From Nocardia inohanensis NBRC 100128 (lineage in GTDB: Bacteria; Actinomycetota; Actinomycetes; Mycobacteriales; Mycobacteriaceae), in contig NZ_BDBK01000008.1 in the NCBI RefSeq assembly GCF_001612945.1, positions 496,001-560,000 of the forward strand: a stretch of 64,000 nt of DNA. The letters run 5' to 3'. How positions within the stretch are numbered: position 1 is the first letter of the stretch; every line of letters starts with the position of its first letter. The position numbers and the translations under genes were made by a program. This document shows positions 26,861-35,133 of the stretch, one piece after another. The notes under the pieces are model-generated. The model was given only the letters and a program-made list of their open reading frames with translations, was not told the DNA's origin and made no database searches.

Positions 26861-27637
26861 CTACGGGTTGGACGGGTCCCCGGAGGACGGCTTGTCGGCT
26901 TCGGCGCCTGCCTCGGCGTTGAGCGTCTTACCGGTGACCAGCTCTTGCAGGAGCGAGCCCTGGATGCGGCGGAAAGCCCGTCGCGGGCGCGCCTGTTCGA
27001 GGGTGGCGACCTCGAGCGAACCGACACCGACGGTGCGCTTGTCCTTGTCGCCGCCTTCGGGGGCGGCCTTCTGGAGAGCGGCCGTGGCGACGGTGATCGC
27101 CGTGTGCAGGTCCATGCCGGCCTGGTAGGAACCCTTGAGCGCGGCGATGATCGGGTCGGTATTGCCGCCCATCACCACGAATTCCCGTTCGTCGACAATG
27201 GATCCGTCGAAGTTGATCCGGTACAGCACCGAGTTCGACTGCTGCTCCGGGTATCCCACCTCGGCGACGCAGATCTCCACCTCGTAGGGCTTGAGCTGAT
27301 CGGTGAAGATGCTGCCCAGGCTCTGCGCGTACAGGTTGGCCAGGAAGCGGCCGGTCACGTCGCGCCGATCGAACTGGTAGCCGCGCAGATCCGCCTGAAG
27401 GATGCCGCCGCGGCGCAACGCCTCGAACTCGTTGTACTTGCCGACCGCGGCGAAACCGACACGGTCGTACAACTCGCTCACCTTGTGCAGTGTCGCCGAA
27501 GGGTTCTCGGCGACGAACAGCACGCCCTTGTCGTAGGTCAGCACGACGACACTGCGGCCCCGGGCGATGCCTTTGCGCGCAAGTTCGGTCTTGTCGCGCA
27601 TGATCTGTTCGGCCGACGCGTAATACGGCAGTGTCAT
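26861..27637 (-). CDS. prcA: proteasome alpha subunit
   Basis: PrcA forms the outer gated rings of the 20S proteasome. The 258-residue protein starts TLPYYASAEQIMRDKTELARKG, the usual gate and first helix, and contains GRSVVVLTYDKGVLFVAENP and YQFDRRDVTGRFLANLYAQ. The C-terminal tail is acidic and disordered. Its ATG overlaps the prcB stop (ATGA), giving coupled 1:1 expression. Confidence 0.97.
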   Translation of the reverse strand: MTLPYYASAEQIMRDKTELARKGIARGRSVVVLTYDKGVLFVAENPSATLHKVSELYDRVGFAAVGKYNEFEALRRGGILQADLRGYQFDRRDVTGRFLANLYAQSLGSIFTDQLKPYEVEICVAEVGYPEQQSNSVLYRINFDGSIVDEREFVVMGGNTDPIIAALKGSYQAGMDLHTAITVATAALQKAAPEGGDKDKRTVGVGSLEVATLEQARPRRAFRRIQGSLLQELVTGKTLNAEAGAEADKPSSGDPSNP

Positions 27638-28494
27638 GCTTCGCCGCCCCCTTCCGCAGCCAGGGCGGCACGATCGGCCACGATCGCCCGCGTGATCTCC
27701 TTGAGCCGATCCTCGGACACCTCGGCCGCGCCTTCGGCGTCGATGACGATCGCCGTCGGATAGATGTCCCGCATGGTGTCGGGACCGCCGGTGGCGGTGT
27801 CGTCGTCGGCGGCGTCGAACAGCGACTCGACCGCGTAGCGCAGCGCCTTGTCCTGATCGATGCCGCGGCGGTAGGTCTTCTTCAGCGACGATTTGGCGAA
27901 CAGTGAACCGGACCCCACCGCGGTGTAGCCGAAGCGCTCCTCGGAGCGCCCGCCGACCACGTCGTAGGAGATGATGCGGCCGGACTTGTCCGGGTCCTGC
28001 GCGGCGGGATCGAACCCGACGAGCAGCGGCACCACCGCCAGGCCCTGAAGGGCCGCGGGCAGGTGGTCGCGCACCATCTTCGACAGCTTGTTGGCCTTGC
28101 CGTCGAAGGTGAGGGGGACGCCTTCGATCTTCTCGTAGTACTCGAGCTCGACCGCGAACAGGCGGATCATCTCGATCGCCATGCCCGCGGTGCCCGCGAT
28201 GCCCGCCGCCGAGTAGGTGTCGGTGATGTACACCTTCTCGATGTCACGGCTGGCGAGCAGATTGCCCTGGGTTGCCCGCCGGTCGCCCGCGATCAGCACC
28301 CCGCCGCGGTAGGAGACCGCGACGATGGTGGTGCCGTGCGGGGCGATATCGGCGTGCGCGCCCGCCGCGGTGGGCGCTCCCCCGGTCCCGAAACCGTTGC
28401 CGGGCAACAGTTCCGGTGCACTCATGCGCAAGTATTCGGAGAAAGAGGATTGGGCGAACCCCGTCTGGAGCCGCAGGGGGTCACCTTGGGTCAC
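27634..28494 (-). CDS. prcB: proteasome beta subunit (catalytic)
   Basis: PrcB is the proteolytic subunit. The 286-residue precursor has a propeptide ending HG and then the catalytic N-terminal threonine T55 (TTIVAVSYRGGV), with the expected AGDRRATQG lysine/arginine region and GSGSLFAKSSLKK. Autocleavage before T55 is inferred from the family. The GTG at 28494 overlaps the pup stop (GTGA). Confidence 0.97.
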   Translation of the reverse strand: MTQGDPLRLQTGFAQSSFSEYLRMSAPELLPGNGFGTGGAPTAAGAHADIAPHGTTIVAVSYRGGVLIAGDRRATQGNLLASRDIEKVYITDTYSAAGIAGTAGMAIEMIRLFAVELEYYEKIEGVPLTFDGKANKLSKMVRDHLPAALQGLAVVPLLVGFDPAAQDPDKSGRIISYDVVGGRSEERFGYTAVGSGSLFAKSSLKKTYRRGIDQDKALRYAVESLFDAADDDTATGGPDTMRDIYPTAIVIDAEGAAEVSEDRLKEITRAIVADRAALAAEGGGEA

Positions 28495-28685
28495 TGGCCG
28501 CCCTTCTGCACATAGGCGCGGACGAAGTCCTCCGCGTTCTCCTCCAGGACGTCGTCGATCTCGTCGAGCAGGTCGTCGGTCTCCTCAGCGAGCTTCTCGC
28601 GTCGCTCCTGTCCAGCAGCACCGTCCCCGACCGGGCCCTCGTCCTCGTCGCCACCACCGGCGCGCTTGGTCTGCTCTTGTGCCAT
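28491..28685 (-). CDS. pup: prokaryotic ubiquitin-like protein Pup
   Basis: Pup is the 64-residue disordered tag attached to proteasome substrates. It is acidic, with the coiled-coil segment EKLAEETDDLLDEIDDVLEE that binds the Mpa/ARC ATPase, and ends GGQ. The C-terminal glutamine must be deamidated by Dop before ligation. GAGGAGG precedes the ATG. It is the first gene of the pup-prcB-prcA operon. Confidence 0.97.
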   Translation of the reverse strand: MAQEQTKRAGGGDEDEGPVGDGAAGQERREKLAEETDDLLDEIDDVLEENAEDFVRAYVQKGGQ

Positions 28686-28713
28686 AGCAGCCGACCTCCT
28701 CTGTGATCATCGG

Positions 28714-28753
28714 CGAGCATCGGAAAGATCCGATGCTCGTGCAGTCAACATTA
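28714..28753 (-). promoter_or_regulatory. pup promoter -10 and 5' stem-loop
   Basis: On the minus strand TAATGT (28748-28753) fits a -10 element and predicts a start near 28741. The transcript would then begin almost directly with a perfect 11-base stem-loop, CGAGCATCGGA-TCTT-TCCGATGCTCG (28714-28739), which ends 13 bases before the pup ribosome site. It may stabilise the message or adjust translation of the operon. Confidence 0.5.
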
Positions 28754-28830
28754 CCCACGGTCGGCGACAACATGCCGGATTAGCCGCAATGTGCTCTTGC
28801 TGCGACCCTTCCGAGGCTCCCGGAAAAGCG

Positions 28831-28855
28831 GGTGCGGGGGCCTGGCCCCCGCACC
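28831..28855 (-). terminator. hairpin terminator after dop
   Basis: GGTGCGGGGGC and GCCCCCGCACC pair perfectly around a 3-base loop, 23 bases beyond the dop stop, and CGCTTTTCC follows on the minus strand. It isolates dop from the pup operon. Confidence 0.75.
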
Positions 28856-28877
28856 CCGGGAGAAATACGTCCGGCGC

Positions 28878-30377
28878 TCAGTGGGTGAGTTGCTGGACCA
28901 GTTCCGAAGCGGTGTGGACACCGTCGAGCAACTTGCCGACGTGAGACTTGGTGCCGCGGCGGGGTTCCAGGGTGGGGATGCGGACCAGCGAGTCGCCGCC
29001 CAGGTCGAAGATGACCGAATCCCAGCTGGCCGCTGCGATATCCGCGCCGAAGCGGCGCAGGCATTCGCCGCGGAAGTAGGCGCGGGTGTCGGTGGGCGGA
29101 TTGGTCATGGCATCGACGATTTGTTGTTCGGTGACCAGACGCTGCATGGAGCCGCGGGCCACCAGACGGTTGTAGAGGCCCTTGTCGAGGCGGACATCGG
29201 AGTACTGGAGGTCCACCAGGTGGAGTTTCGGGGCGGCCCAGGTCAGGCCCTCGCGGTTCCGCATGCCTTCCAGGAGGCGGAGTTTGGCGGTCCAGTCCAG
29301 CAGGTCGGCGGTTTCCATCGGGTCGCGTTCGAGCAGATCGAGGACGTGCGCCCACTTTTCGATGACGTCCTTGACGCGCGGGTCGTCATTGCCCTCGCGG
29401 TCCATGAACTTCTCGACGCGATCGAGGTAGATGCGTTGCAGGGCAAGGCCGGTGAGCTCGCGGCCGTCCGAAAGGGCAACGGTGGCACGGAGAGTGGGGT
29501 CGTGGGAGATGGTGTGGACCGCGGTCACCGGGCGGGCCAGCTGGAGATCCGACAGATCCTCGCCGGCCTCGATGAGATCGAGCACCAGCGCCGTGGTGCC
29601 GACCTTCAGGTAGGTCGACCATTCCGAGAGGTTGGCGTCGCCGATGATGACGTGCAGCCGGCGGTACTTGTCGGCGTCGGCGTGCGGTTCGTCACGGGTG
29701 TTGATGATGCCGCGCTTGAGCGTGGTCTCCAGGCCGACCTCGACCTCGATGTAATCCGCGCGCTGCGAGAGCTGGAAGCCGGGCGTATCACCGGACTGGC
29801 CGATGCCCACCCGCCCGGAACCGCAGATCACCTGGCGGGAGGCGAAGAACGGCGTCAGGCCGAGGATGATCTGGTTGAAGGGGGTGTCGCGGCTCATCAG
29901 GTAGTTCTCGTGGGTGCCGTAGGAAGCGCCCTTGCCGTCGACATTGTTCTTGTAGAGCTGCATCCGGGGCGCGCCGGGGACGCTGGAGGCGTAACGAGCG
30001 GCCGCTTCCATGACGCGTTCGCCCGCTTTGTCCCAGATGACCGCGTCGAGGGGGTCGGTGACCTCGGGGGCGGAGTACTCCGGATGGGCATGGTCGACAT
30101 AGAGCCGGGCCCCGTTGGTGAGGATCATGTTCGCCGCGCCGACCTCGTCGGCGTCGATGACCGGAGCGGGCCCGTTGAGCCGCCCCAGGTCGAAACCGCG
30201 CGCGTCGCGCAGCGGGGATTCCACCTCGTAGTCCCAGCGAGTTCGCTTGGCGCGCGGCACGCCTTCGGCCGCGGCATAGGCGAGCACCGCCTGGGTCGAC
30301 GTGAGAATCGGGTTGGCCGACGGCTCCGAAGGCGTCGAAATGCCGTACTCGACCTCGATTCCGATGATGCGCTGCAT
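28878..30377 (-). CDS. dop: Pup deamidase/depupylase Dop
   Basis: Dop converts the C-terminal glutamine of Pup to glutamate and also removes Pup from proteins. The 499-residue protein shares the glutamine-synthetase-like fold of PafA: MQRIIGIEVEYGIS, NGARLYVDHAHPEYSAPE, KNNVDGKGASYGTHENYL and INTRDEPHADADKYRRLHVI. It also carries the extra N-terminal loop (PLRDARGFDLGRLNG region) seen in Dop and not PafA. The ATG at 30377 matches the family start. Confidence 0.96.
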   Translation of the reverse strand: MQRIIGIEVEYGISTPSEPSANPILTSTQAVLAYAAAEGVPRAKRTRWDYEVESPLRDARGFDLGRLNGPAPVIDADEVGAANMILTNGARLYVDHAHPEYSAPEVTDPLDAVIWDKAGERVMEAAARYASSVPGAPRMQLYKNNVDGKGASYGTHENYLMSRDTPFNQIILGLTPFFASRQVICGSGRVGIGQSGDTPGFQLSQRADYIEVEVGLETTLKRGIINTRDEPHADADKYRRLHVIIGDANLSEWSTYLKVGTTALVLDLIEAGEDLSDLQLARPVTAVHTISHDPTLRATVALSDGRELTGLALQRIYLDRVEKFMDREGNDDPRVKDVIEKWAHVLDLLERDPMETADLLDWTAKLRLLEGMRNREGLTWAAPKLHLVDLQYSDVRLDKGLYNRLVARGSMQRLVTEQQIVDAMTNPPTDTRAYFRGECLRRFGADIAAASWDSVIFDLGGDSLVRIPTLEPRRGTKSHVGKLLDGVHTASELVQQLTH

Positions 30378-30500
30378 GGGTTCGAGCCTAGGCGAACACC
30401 GCACCCGGCCGCGGGTGGACTGTCCGGGTTGGGGTCATTCGCGAGTCGTACGCCGGATCGTCCCGCAGGCCGATCCGGAAATCCCGGCCCGCCCGGCACA

Positions 30501-31745
30501 ATGACGCGCATGGTCGAATCGGTCTCCCCGCAGCGCGCGACGCCCCCCGCCACCGGCGTCCCCGCCGAACCGAATCCCACTCCCCCGCAAGCACATTCGC
30601 CGCGATTGGCGGCCCTGGACGTGCTGCGCGGCATCGCCATCCTGGGCACGCTCGGCACCAATATCTGGATCTTCACCAATGCCGAAGGGCTGCTGGGATA
30701 TATCTCCCACGGTGACGAACCCCATGGCGCGTGGCTGTGGGCGGAACGGTTTCTCCAGCAGCTGGCGCAGGGCAAGTTCCTGGGCCTGCTGACCATCATG
30801 TTCGGCATCGGCCTGGCGATTCAGCAGCGTTCGGCGGTCAAGACCGGGCGACCCTGGCCGGGCGGCTATCCGATTCGCGCGGGCCTGCTGTTCCTGGACG
30901 GTCTGCTGAACTTCTTCCTCGTCGCCGAATTCGATGTGCTGATGGGCTATGCGGTCACCGGCCTGGTGGTGGCGTTCGTGCTGGCCACCGGACCCAAGGC
31001 GCAGCGCCGCTGGCTGATCGTGACGGCGAGTATCCACCTGGCCATGCTCACATTGCTCGCGGTCGCCATGACCCTCGCCGGTGCGGACGAATCCCCCGCC
31101 CGCGAGCCCCTGGATCCGAATCCCTATGCGGATGGCTCGTTCTGGGATCTGATGGTCTTCCGCTGGGAGCACCTGCTCACCTTCCGCCTCGAACCGATCT
31201 TCATCTTCCCGATGTCGATCGCCCTGTTCCTGCTGGGCGCGCGCCTGTTCCGGGCCGGGGTGTTCCTGCCCGAGGGTGCGCGAATCCGCAAGCGGCTCAT
31301 GATCATCGGTTTCGCCGTGGCCGCACCCCTGGACCTGGTACTGGGCATGATCGGCGGCGATCTGATCCTGTTCACCCGCTACGGGCTCGCCCCGTTCGTC
31401 GCCATGGGCATCCTGGGCCTGGTCGCGGAGTTCTATGTCCACCGCTCCGCCCCCGGCCCGGTCGGCCGCCGCTTCGCCGAGGTCGGCCGGATGGCCTTGA
31501 GCTGCTACATCTTGCAGAACCTGGTGGCGGGCGCGATCTGCTACGGCTGGGGCCTGGGCTTGGCCGCGCTGGTCTCCCCGGACTCCCGCGTCCCGTTCAC
31601 CATCGGCGTCTACCTGCTGGTGTGCGCGCTCATGCTGGCTTTCGCCCACCTCTGGCTGCGCCGCTTCGAGCGCGGGCCGGTGGAGTGGCTGTGGCACGTG
31701 AGCTACCGGGCGATCACCGTACGCCGTCAGCCCGCGGCGGCCTGA
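30501..31745 (+). CDS. DUF418-type polytopic membrane protein
   Basis: This 414-residue membrane protein starts its conserved part with RLAALDVLRGIAILGTLGTN, typical of DUF418/acyltransferase-3-like proteins, followed by about nine hydrophobic segments and the DUF418 C-terminus (GRRFAEVGRMALSCYILQNL). The biochemical role is unknown to me. It is divergent from dop, the same place as Rv2113 in M. tuberculosis. The ATG at 30501 is used; an in-frame ATG at 30510 is equally possible. It overlaps the facing TetR gene by 19 bases. Confidence 0.85.
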   Translation: MTRMVESVSPQRATPPATGVPAEPNPTPPQAHSPRLAALDVLRGIAILGTLGTNIWIFTNAEGLLGYISHGDEPHGAWLWAERFLQQLAQGKFLGLLTIMFGIGLAIQQRSAVKTGRPWPGGYPIRAGLLFLDGLLNFFLVAEFDVLMGYAVTGLVVAFVLATGPKAQRRWLIVTASIHLAMLTLLAVAMTLAGADESPAREPLDPNPYADGSFWDLMVFRWEHLLTFRLEPIFIFPMSIALFLLGARLFRAGVFLPEGARIRKRLMIIGFAVAAPLDLVLGMIGGDLILFTRYGLAPFVAMGILGLVAEFYVHRSAPGPVGRRFAEVGRMALSCYILQNLVAGAICYGWGLGLAALVSPDSRVPFTIGVYLLVCALMLAFAHLWLRRFERGPVEWLWHVSYRAITVRRQPAAA

Positions 31746-32458
31746 GCGCCCGCTCGCGCGATCACCTCGGCGACCACACTGTCGCGCGAGAGCGGCACGT
31801 CCAGGCTGCGCGCGTTGCCTTCGATGAGCGCCAGCACCGATTCGGTGAGGATGCCTTCGACCTGCTCGGAGGTCAGCGTGTCGTCCGAACGCCAGCTGTT
31901 GACCACCCCGTCCACGAACCCGACCATGCCGAATGCCATGGGCCGCGCCCGATTCCGATCCAGCCCGAACCGGGCCAGTGTGTCGGCGAACAGGTCCGCC
32001 AGCTGCCCGCCGATCCGATCCCGCGCGCCCGCCAGCGCACTGGAGGAAACATGCTGCGGATCGGCCGCGGTCAGGAATCGATGCAGGTTGGGATGGCGTT
32101 CCACCCAGCCGACGTAGGTGCCGACGGCCCCGCGCACGGCATCGCGCACGGTCCCGTCCGGGCGTAGTCGCGGAAGCAGTTCGGCCAGTAGCGAATCCAG
32201 GATGTGGCGGCGAATCGCCTCGTCCAGATCGGCGCGGCCGTCGAAATGGCGGTAGACGACCGGTCGCGGCACGCGCAGCCGATCCGCGATCTGCTGCACC
32301 GAGATCTCGATGCCGTGCTCCTCGATCACGGCGGTGGCGGCATCGAGCATGTCCGCCCGCCGCCGCGCTTTGTGCCCGTTCCAACGGGTACTGCGGCCGT
32401 CCTCGGCCTGGTTCTGCTTTCTCGCGTTGGTCCCGGTCACGACGCTCACGATACCCAT
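31727..32458 (-). CDS. TetR-family transcriptional regulator
   Basis: This 243-residue regulator has an N-terminal helix-turn-helix (RADMLDAATAVIEEHGIEIS, VQQIADRLRVPRPVVYRHF) after a basic leader of about 30 residues. The C-terminal ligand domain is all helical. It is divergent from the AurF-like gene and probably represses it. The start is uncertain: the ATG at 32458 or the GTG at 32449. Confidence 0.87.
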   Translation of the reverse strand: MGIVSVVTGTNARKQNQAEDGRSTRWNGHKARRRADMLDAATAVIEEHGIEISVQQIADRLRVPRPVVYRHFDGRADLDEAIRRHILDSLLAELLPRLRPDGTVRDAVRGAVGTYVGWVERHPNLHRFLTAADPQHVSSSALAGARDRIGGQLADLFADTLARFGLDRNRARPMAFGMVGFVDGVVNSWRSDDTLTSEQVEGILTESVLALIEGNARSLDVPLSRDSVVAEVIARAGAQAAAG

Positions 32459-32473
32459 CCGACGGTTGACCGA

Positions 32474-32484
32474 TACACGGTGTA
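32474..32484. promoter_or_regulatory. candidate TetR operator
   Basis: TACACGGTGTA is a perfect 5-1-5 palindrome in the 78 bases between the TetR gene and the diiron-oxygenase gene. Its flanks extend the symmetry weakly (CGATACACGGTGTACC). Position and form suit a TetR dimer controlling both directions; the assignment is inference. Confidence 0.45.
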
Positions 32485-32536
32485 CCACTAATCTGAGTGT
32501 AACAGCTTGTATCAGCAATCCGAGCTAGGAGCTGCC

Positions 32537-33445
32537 ATGGGCGACAACGCCGTCACCGCCGCATTACTCCCCGAGGAATCCTTCGCACAGCGTTTGCTAC
32601 AGGGTTCGGTCAAGAAGTCCTACGACCCCGTGGTGGATCTGGACTGGGCCGCACCCCTGGATCCGGAGAAACTCTTCCTGCCCGCCGAGGTGATCTCGCT
32701 CTACGGCACCGAGCTGTGGGATGCGCTGAGCCCCGAGCAGCGGCGCGAGCTCTCCCGCCAGGAGCTGGCGAACGTGCTCTCGGTCGGCATCTGGTTCGAG
32801 AACCTCTTGAATCGCCTGTTGCTGCGCGAGCTCATGGCCAGCGATCCGACCTCGCGCCACGCGCACTACACGCTCACCGAGATGGGCGACGAATGCCGGC
32901 ACATGATGATGTTCGGCAAGCTCATCGACCGCATCGAGGCCCGCCCGTACTGGCCGAATCGCTATGAGCGCCTGGTCATCAGCTCGCTGCAACTGTTTCT
33001 GCGCGGTTCGATGGTCTGGGTCGGCGCCCTGGTCGGCGAGGAGATCTTCGACGCGATCCAGCGCCGCACCCTCGACGATCCGCAATTGCAGCCGATCGTG
33101 GCGCGGGCCATGCGGATTCACGTGACCGAGGAGGCCCGGCACATCGGCTTCGCGCGCGATGCCCTCGCCCGGCGGGTGCCGGTCATGTCGAGATCCGAAC
33201 TGGCGTATACGCGTTTGTGCGTGGCGGTGGCCGCGCCGTTGTTCGTGCATTTGATGACCAACTGGCACATGTACAGCCGCGCGGGCCTCGAGGACGGTCG
33301 CGCGGCGCGCCGAATCGCGCGGAGCAACCCGCAGGCCAAACGCACGCTCGGCGCGGGCGCCGCGAATCTCGGCGCCTTCCTGGAGAAGCAGGGCCTGATC
33401 GGGCCGATCGGCAAGCGCATCTGGCGGCGTCAGGGGCTGCTGTGA
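32537..33445 (+). CDS. AurF-like diiron oxygenase
   Basis: This 302-residue protein fits the p-aminobenzoate N-oxygenase (AurF) family of ferritin-like diiron enzymes. Two E-x2-x-H type ligand motifs are visible, EMGDECRHMMMFG near 117 and HVTEEARHIGFAR near 205, with further glutamates in VGEEIFD. AurF oxidises aryl amines, but most family members have no known substrate. TAGGAG precedes the ATG at 32537. It is coupled by GTGA to the DUF4873 gene, so the two probably act together. Confidence 0.88.
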   Translation: MGDNAVTAALLPEESFAQRLLQGSVKKSYDPVVDLDWAAPLDPEKLFLPAEVISLYGTELWDALSPEQRRELSRQELANVLSVGIWFENLLNRLLLRELMASDPTSRHAHYTLTEMGDECRHMMMFGKLIDRIEARPYWPNRYERLVISSLQLFLRGSMVWVGALVGEEIFDAIQRRTLDDPQLQPIVARAMRIHVTEEARHIGFARDALARRVPVMSRSELAYTRLCVAVAAPLFVHLMTNWHMYSRAGLEDGRAARRIARSNPQAKRTLGAGAANLGAFLEKQGLIGPIGKRIWRRQGLL

Positions 33446-33840
33446 TTCGCGGGCGGCGGAACCGCACCCGCGATCGCAGCCGCAGCGCCTTGCGCGGGTG
33501 GAACAGCGGCGACGCGGCGATCGACCCGCTGGAACCCGAACCCGCGCCGGAGTATTCGGGTCCGGCCCTGCTGGACGCACCCGGGCTGGAATTGCCGGTG
33601 ACGGTCGCGCTGAGCGGCCATCTGGACCCGACCGACGGCCATTTCCATTGGTACGGGCGGATTTCCGCATCGGAACCGGCCGAGCTGCCCGATCCGGGTC
33701 GCGGTCAGATCTTCCTCACGCTGCCCGGCGGCTCACCCGTCGCCGGTCGGCTCCAGGAGCGCGATCCGTGGGGCAACCTGCGGGTCGCCGGGATCGGCGT
33801 ACCACCGTTCCCGTTGGCGGAGGACGAAATTCCGGCCTGA
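33442..33840 (+). CDS. DUF4873-domain protein
   Basis: This 132-residue protein has a basic N-terminus (IRGRRNRTRDRSRS) and then a DUF4873 domain: YSGPALLDAPG, VALSGHLDPTDGHFHWYGRI and DPWGNLRVAGIGVPPFPL. DUF4873 is often found fused or adjacent to monooxygenases in actinobacteria, which fits its coupling to the AurF-like enzyme. Its activity is unknown. The GTG at 33442 overlaps the oxygenase stop codon. Confidence 0.82.
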   Translation: MIRGRRNRTRDRSRSALRGWNSGDAAIDPLEPEPAPEYSGPALLDAPGLELPVTVALSGHLDPTDGHFHWYGRISASEPAELPDPGRGQIFLTLPGGSPVAGRLQERDPWGNLRVAGIGVPPFPLAEDEIPA

Positions 33841-33849
33841 CCGGTCAGC

Positions 33850-34536
33850 TCACTCCAGCCCGATCAGGTCGGCCATGGCATCGACCGCGTAGTCGAAGAA
33901 CGGCCCGGACGGGTCCATACTTCCTTTGAGCTGCCCGAACACTTCGAAGCTCACCGCGCCGAACAGCTGCGTCCAGGCGATCACCACCCGGACCACGACC
34001 GCGTGGGGCACCCCCGGCGCGAGCTGCTTCGACACCGCGGCCGCCTGGGCGGCGAGTTCCCCCGTGACCGCCCCCGGGTGGCCGCTCAATCGCCCACTCT
34101 CCCAGGCGCGATGGACGATCCCGAGCACCGCGACCGGCACCCGCGAGGCATGCGCGATGGTCGCCTCCGGAGCCTGATACCCCGGCACCGGCGACCCGTA
34201 CACCAGCGCGTACTCGTGCGGATGCGCAAGCGCCCACTCCCGCACCGCCGCCGCCACGCCCCGCCATTGCCGCCGCGGCGTATCCCCTTGTCCCGCGGCG
34301 CTCTCCACCGCCCCGCCGATGGCGTCGTACGCCTCGATGATCAGCGCGGTCAGCAGCTCGTCACGGCTCGGGAAGTACCGGTACAGCGCCGAGGACACCA
34401 TCCCCAGCTCCCGCGCGATGGCCCGCAGCGACAACCCCGGCGCCCCGCTGTCGGCCAGCTGCCGGCGCGCGGCATCGGTGATCTCGCGGGTGATCTCGGC
34501 CCGGGCACGCTCCCGGGCGGTCCTGGTGACGCCCAT
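33850..34536 (-). CDS. TetR-family regulator with WHG-type C-terminal domain
   Basis: This 228-residue regulator has a TetR helix-turn-helix (EITDAARRQLADSGAPGLSL, RAIARELGMVSSALYRYF) and a C-terminal domain with the WALAHPHEYALVYG and WTQLFGAVSFEVFG patterns of the WHG type. It is divergent from a Ddn-like enzyme gene, with two matching operator-like repeats between them. The start is ATG 34536; an in-frame ATG at 34554 is possible. Confidence 0.9.
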   Translation of the reverse strand: MGVTRTARERARAEITREITDAARRQLADSGAPGLSLRAIARELGMVSSALYRYFPSRDELLTALIIEAYDAIGGAVESAAGQGDTPRRQWRGVAAAVREWALAHPHEYALVYGSPVPGYQAPEATIAHASRVPVAVLGIVHRAWESGRLSGHPGAVTGELAAQAAAVSKQLAPGVPHAVVVRVVIAWTQLFGAVSFEVFGQLKGSMDPSGPFFDYAVDAMADLIGLE

Positions 34537-34575
34537 TCGACCAGTCTGCCACATTCCGGATCATCGAAATGTTTC

Positions 34576-34644
34576 GAGAGCACTGCTCTTGACAGATCCG
34601 AGCCGTCACGCGCACACTGTTCACATCAGAGAGCACCGCTCTCG
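34576..34644. promoter_or_regulatory. two copies of a TetR operator-like repeat
   Basis: GAGAGCACTGCTCTT (34576-34590) and GAGAGCACCGCTCTC (34630-34644) are two near-identical inverted repeats with 6-3-6 geometry, centres 54 bases apart. The second is a perfect palindrome. They lie in the 132-base gap between the TetR gene and the Ddn-like gene, a standard place for a repressor controlling both. Confidence 0.65.
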
Positions 34645-34668
34645 AATCGGCTTCTCGAGGAGATCGCA

Positions 34669-35124
34669 ATGGACGCCCACACCGCCGCCACCCGCAATAT
34701 CGCCCCCTCCGGCCTGGACCCCCTCATGAACCGCATCTTCAATACGCTGCCCAAACTCGGCATCAGCGTGGCCGGTTCCCGCCTGCTCGCGGTCCGCGGC
34801 CGCAAAACCGGCGAATGGCGCTCCACCATGGTCAACGTCCTGACCGCCGCGGACGGCACCCGCTACCTCGTCGCCCCGCGCGGCCACACCCAATGGGTCC
34901 GCAACCTCCGCGCAGCCGGCGCCGGCGAACTCCGCCTCGGCCGCAAAGTCGAATCCTTCACCGCCACCGAACTACCCGACGCCGACAAGGTCCCCGTCCT
35001 GCGCGACTACCTGAAGCGCTGGGGCTGGGAGGTAGGCCGCTTCTTCGAGGGCATCACCAAGGACGCCACCGACGCCGAACTCGCCGACATCGCCCCCGGC
35101 TTCCCCGTCTTCCGCATCGCGTGA
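34669..35124 (+). CDS. deazaflavin-dependent nitroreductase family protein (Ddn-like)
   Basis: This 151-residue split-barrel protein belongs to the DDN/DUF385 family of F420-binding enzymes. Markers are LLAVRGRKTGEWRSTMVNV, YLVAPRGHTQWVRNLRAAG and the late FFEGITKDAT region. Members reduce quinones or nitro compounds with F420H2. GAGGAG precedes the ATG. The TetR protein next to it likely controls it. Substrate unknown. Confidence 0.88.
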   Translation: MDAHTAATRNIAPSGLDPLMNRIFNTLPKLGISVAGSRLLAVRGRKTGEWRSTMVNVLTAADGTRYLVAPRGHTQWVRNLRAAGAGELRLGRKVESFTATELPDADKVPVLRDYLKRWGWEVGRFFEGITKDATDAELADIAPGFPVFRIA

Positions 35125-35133
35125 CTATTACGC

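Noticed and set aside
28791..30500. N-terminal extension of the DUF418 protein to 984 residues
   Set aside because: The extension is antisense to dop. The membrane protein starts normally at the ATG at 30501 or 30510.
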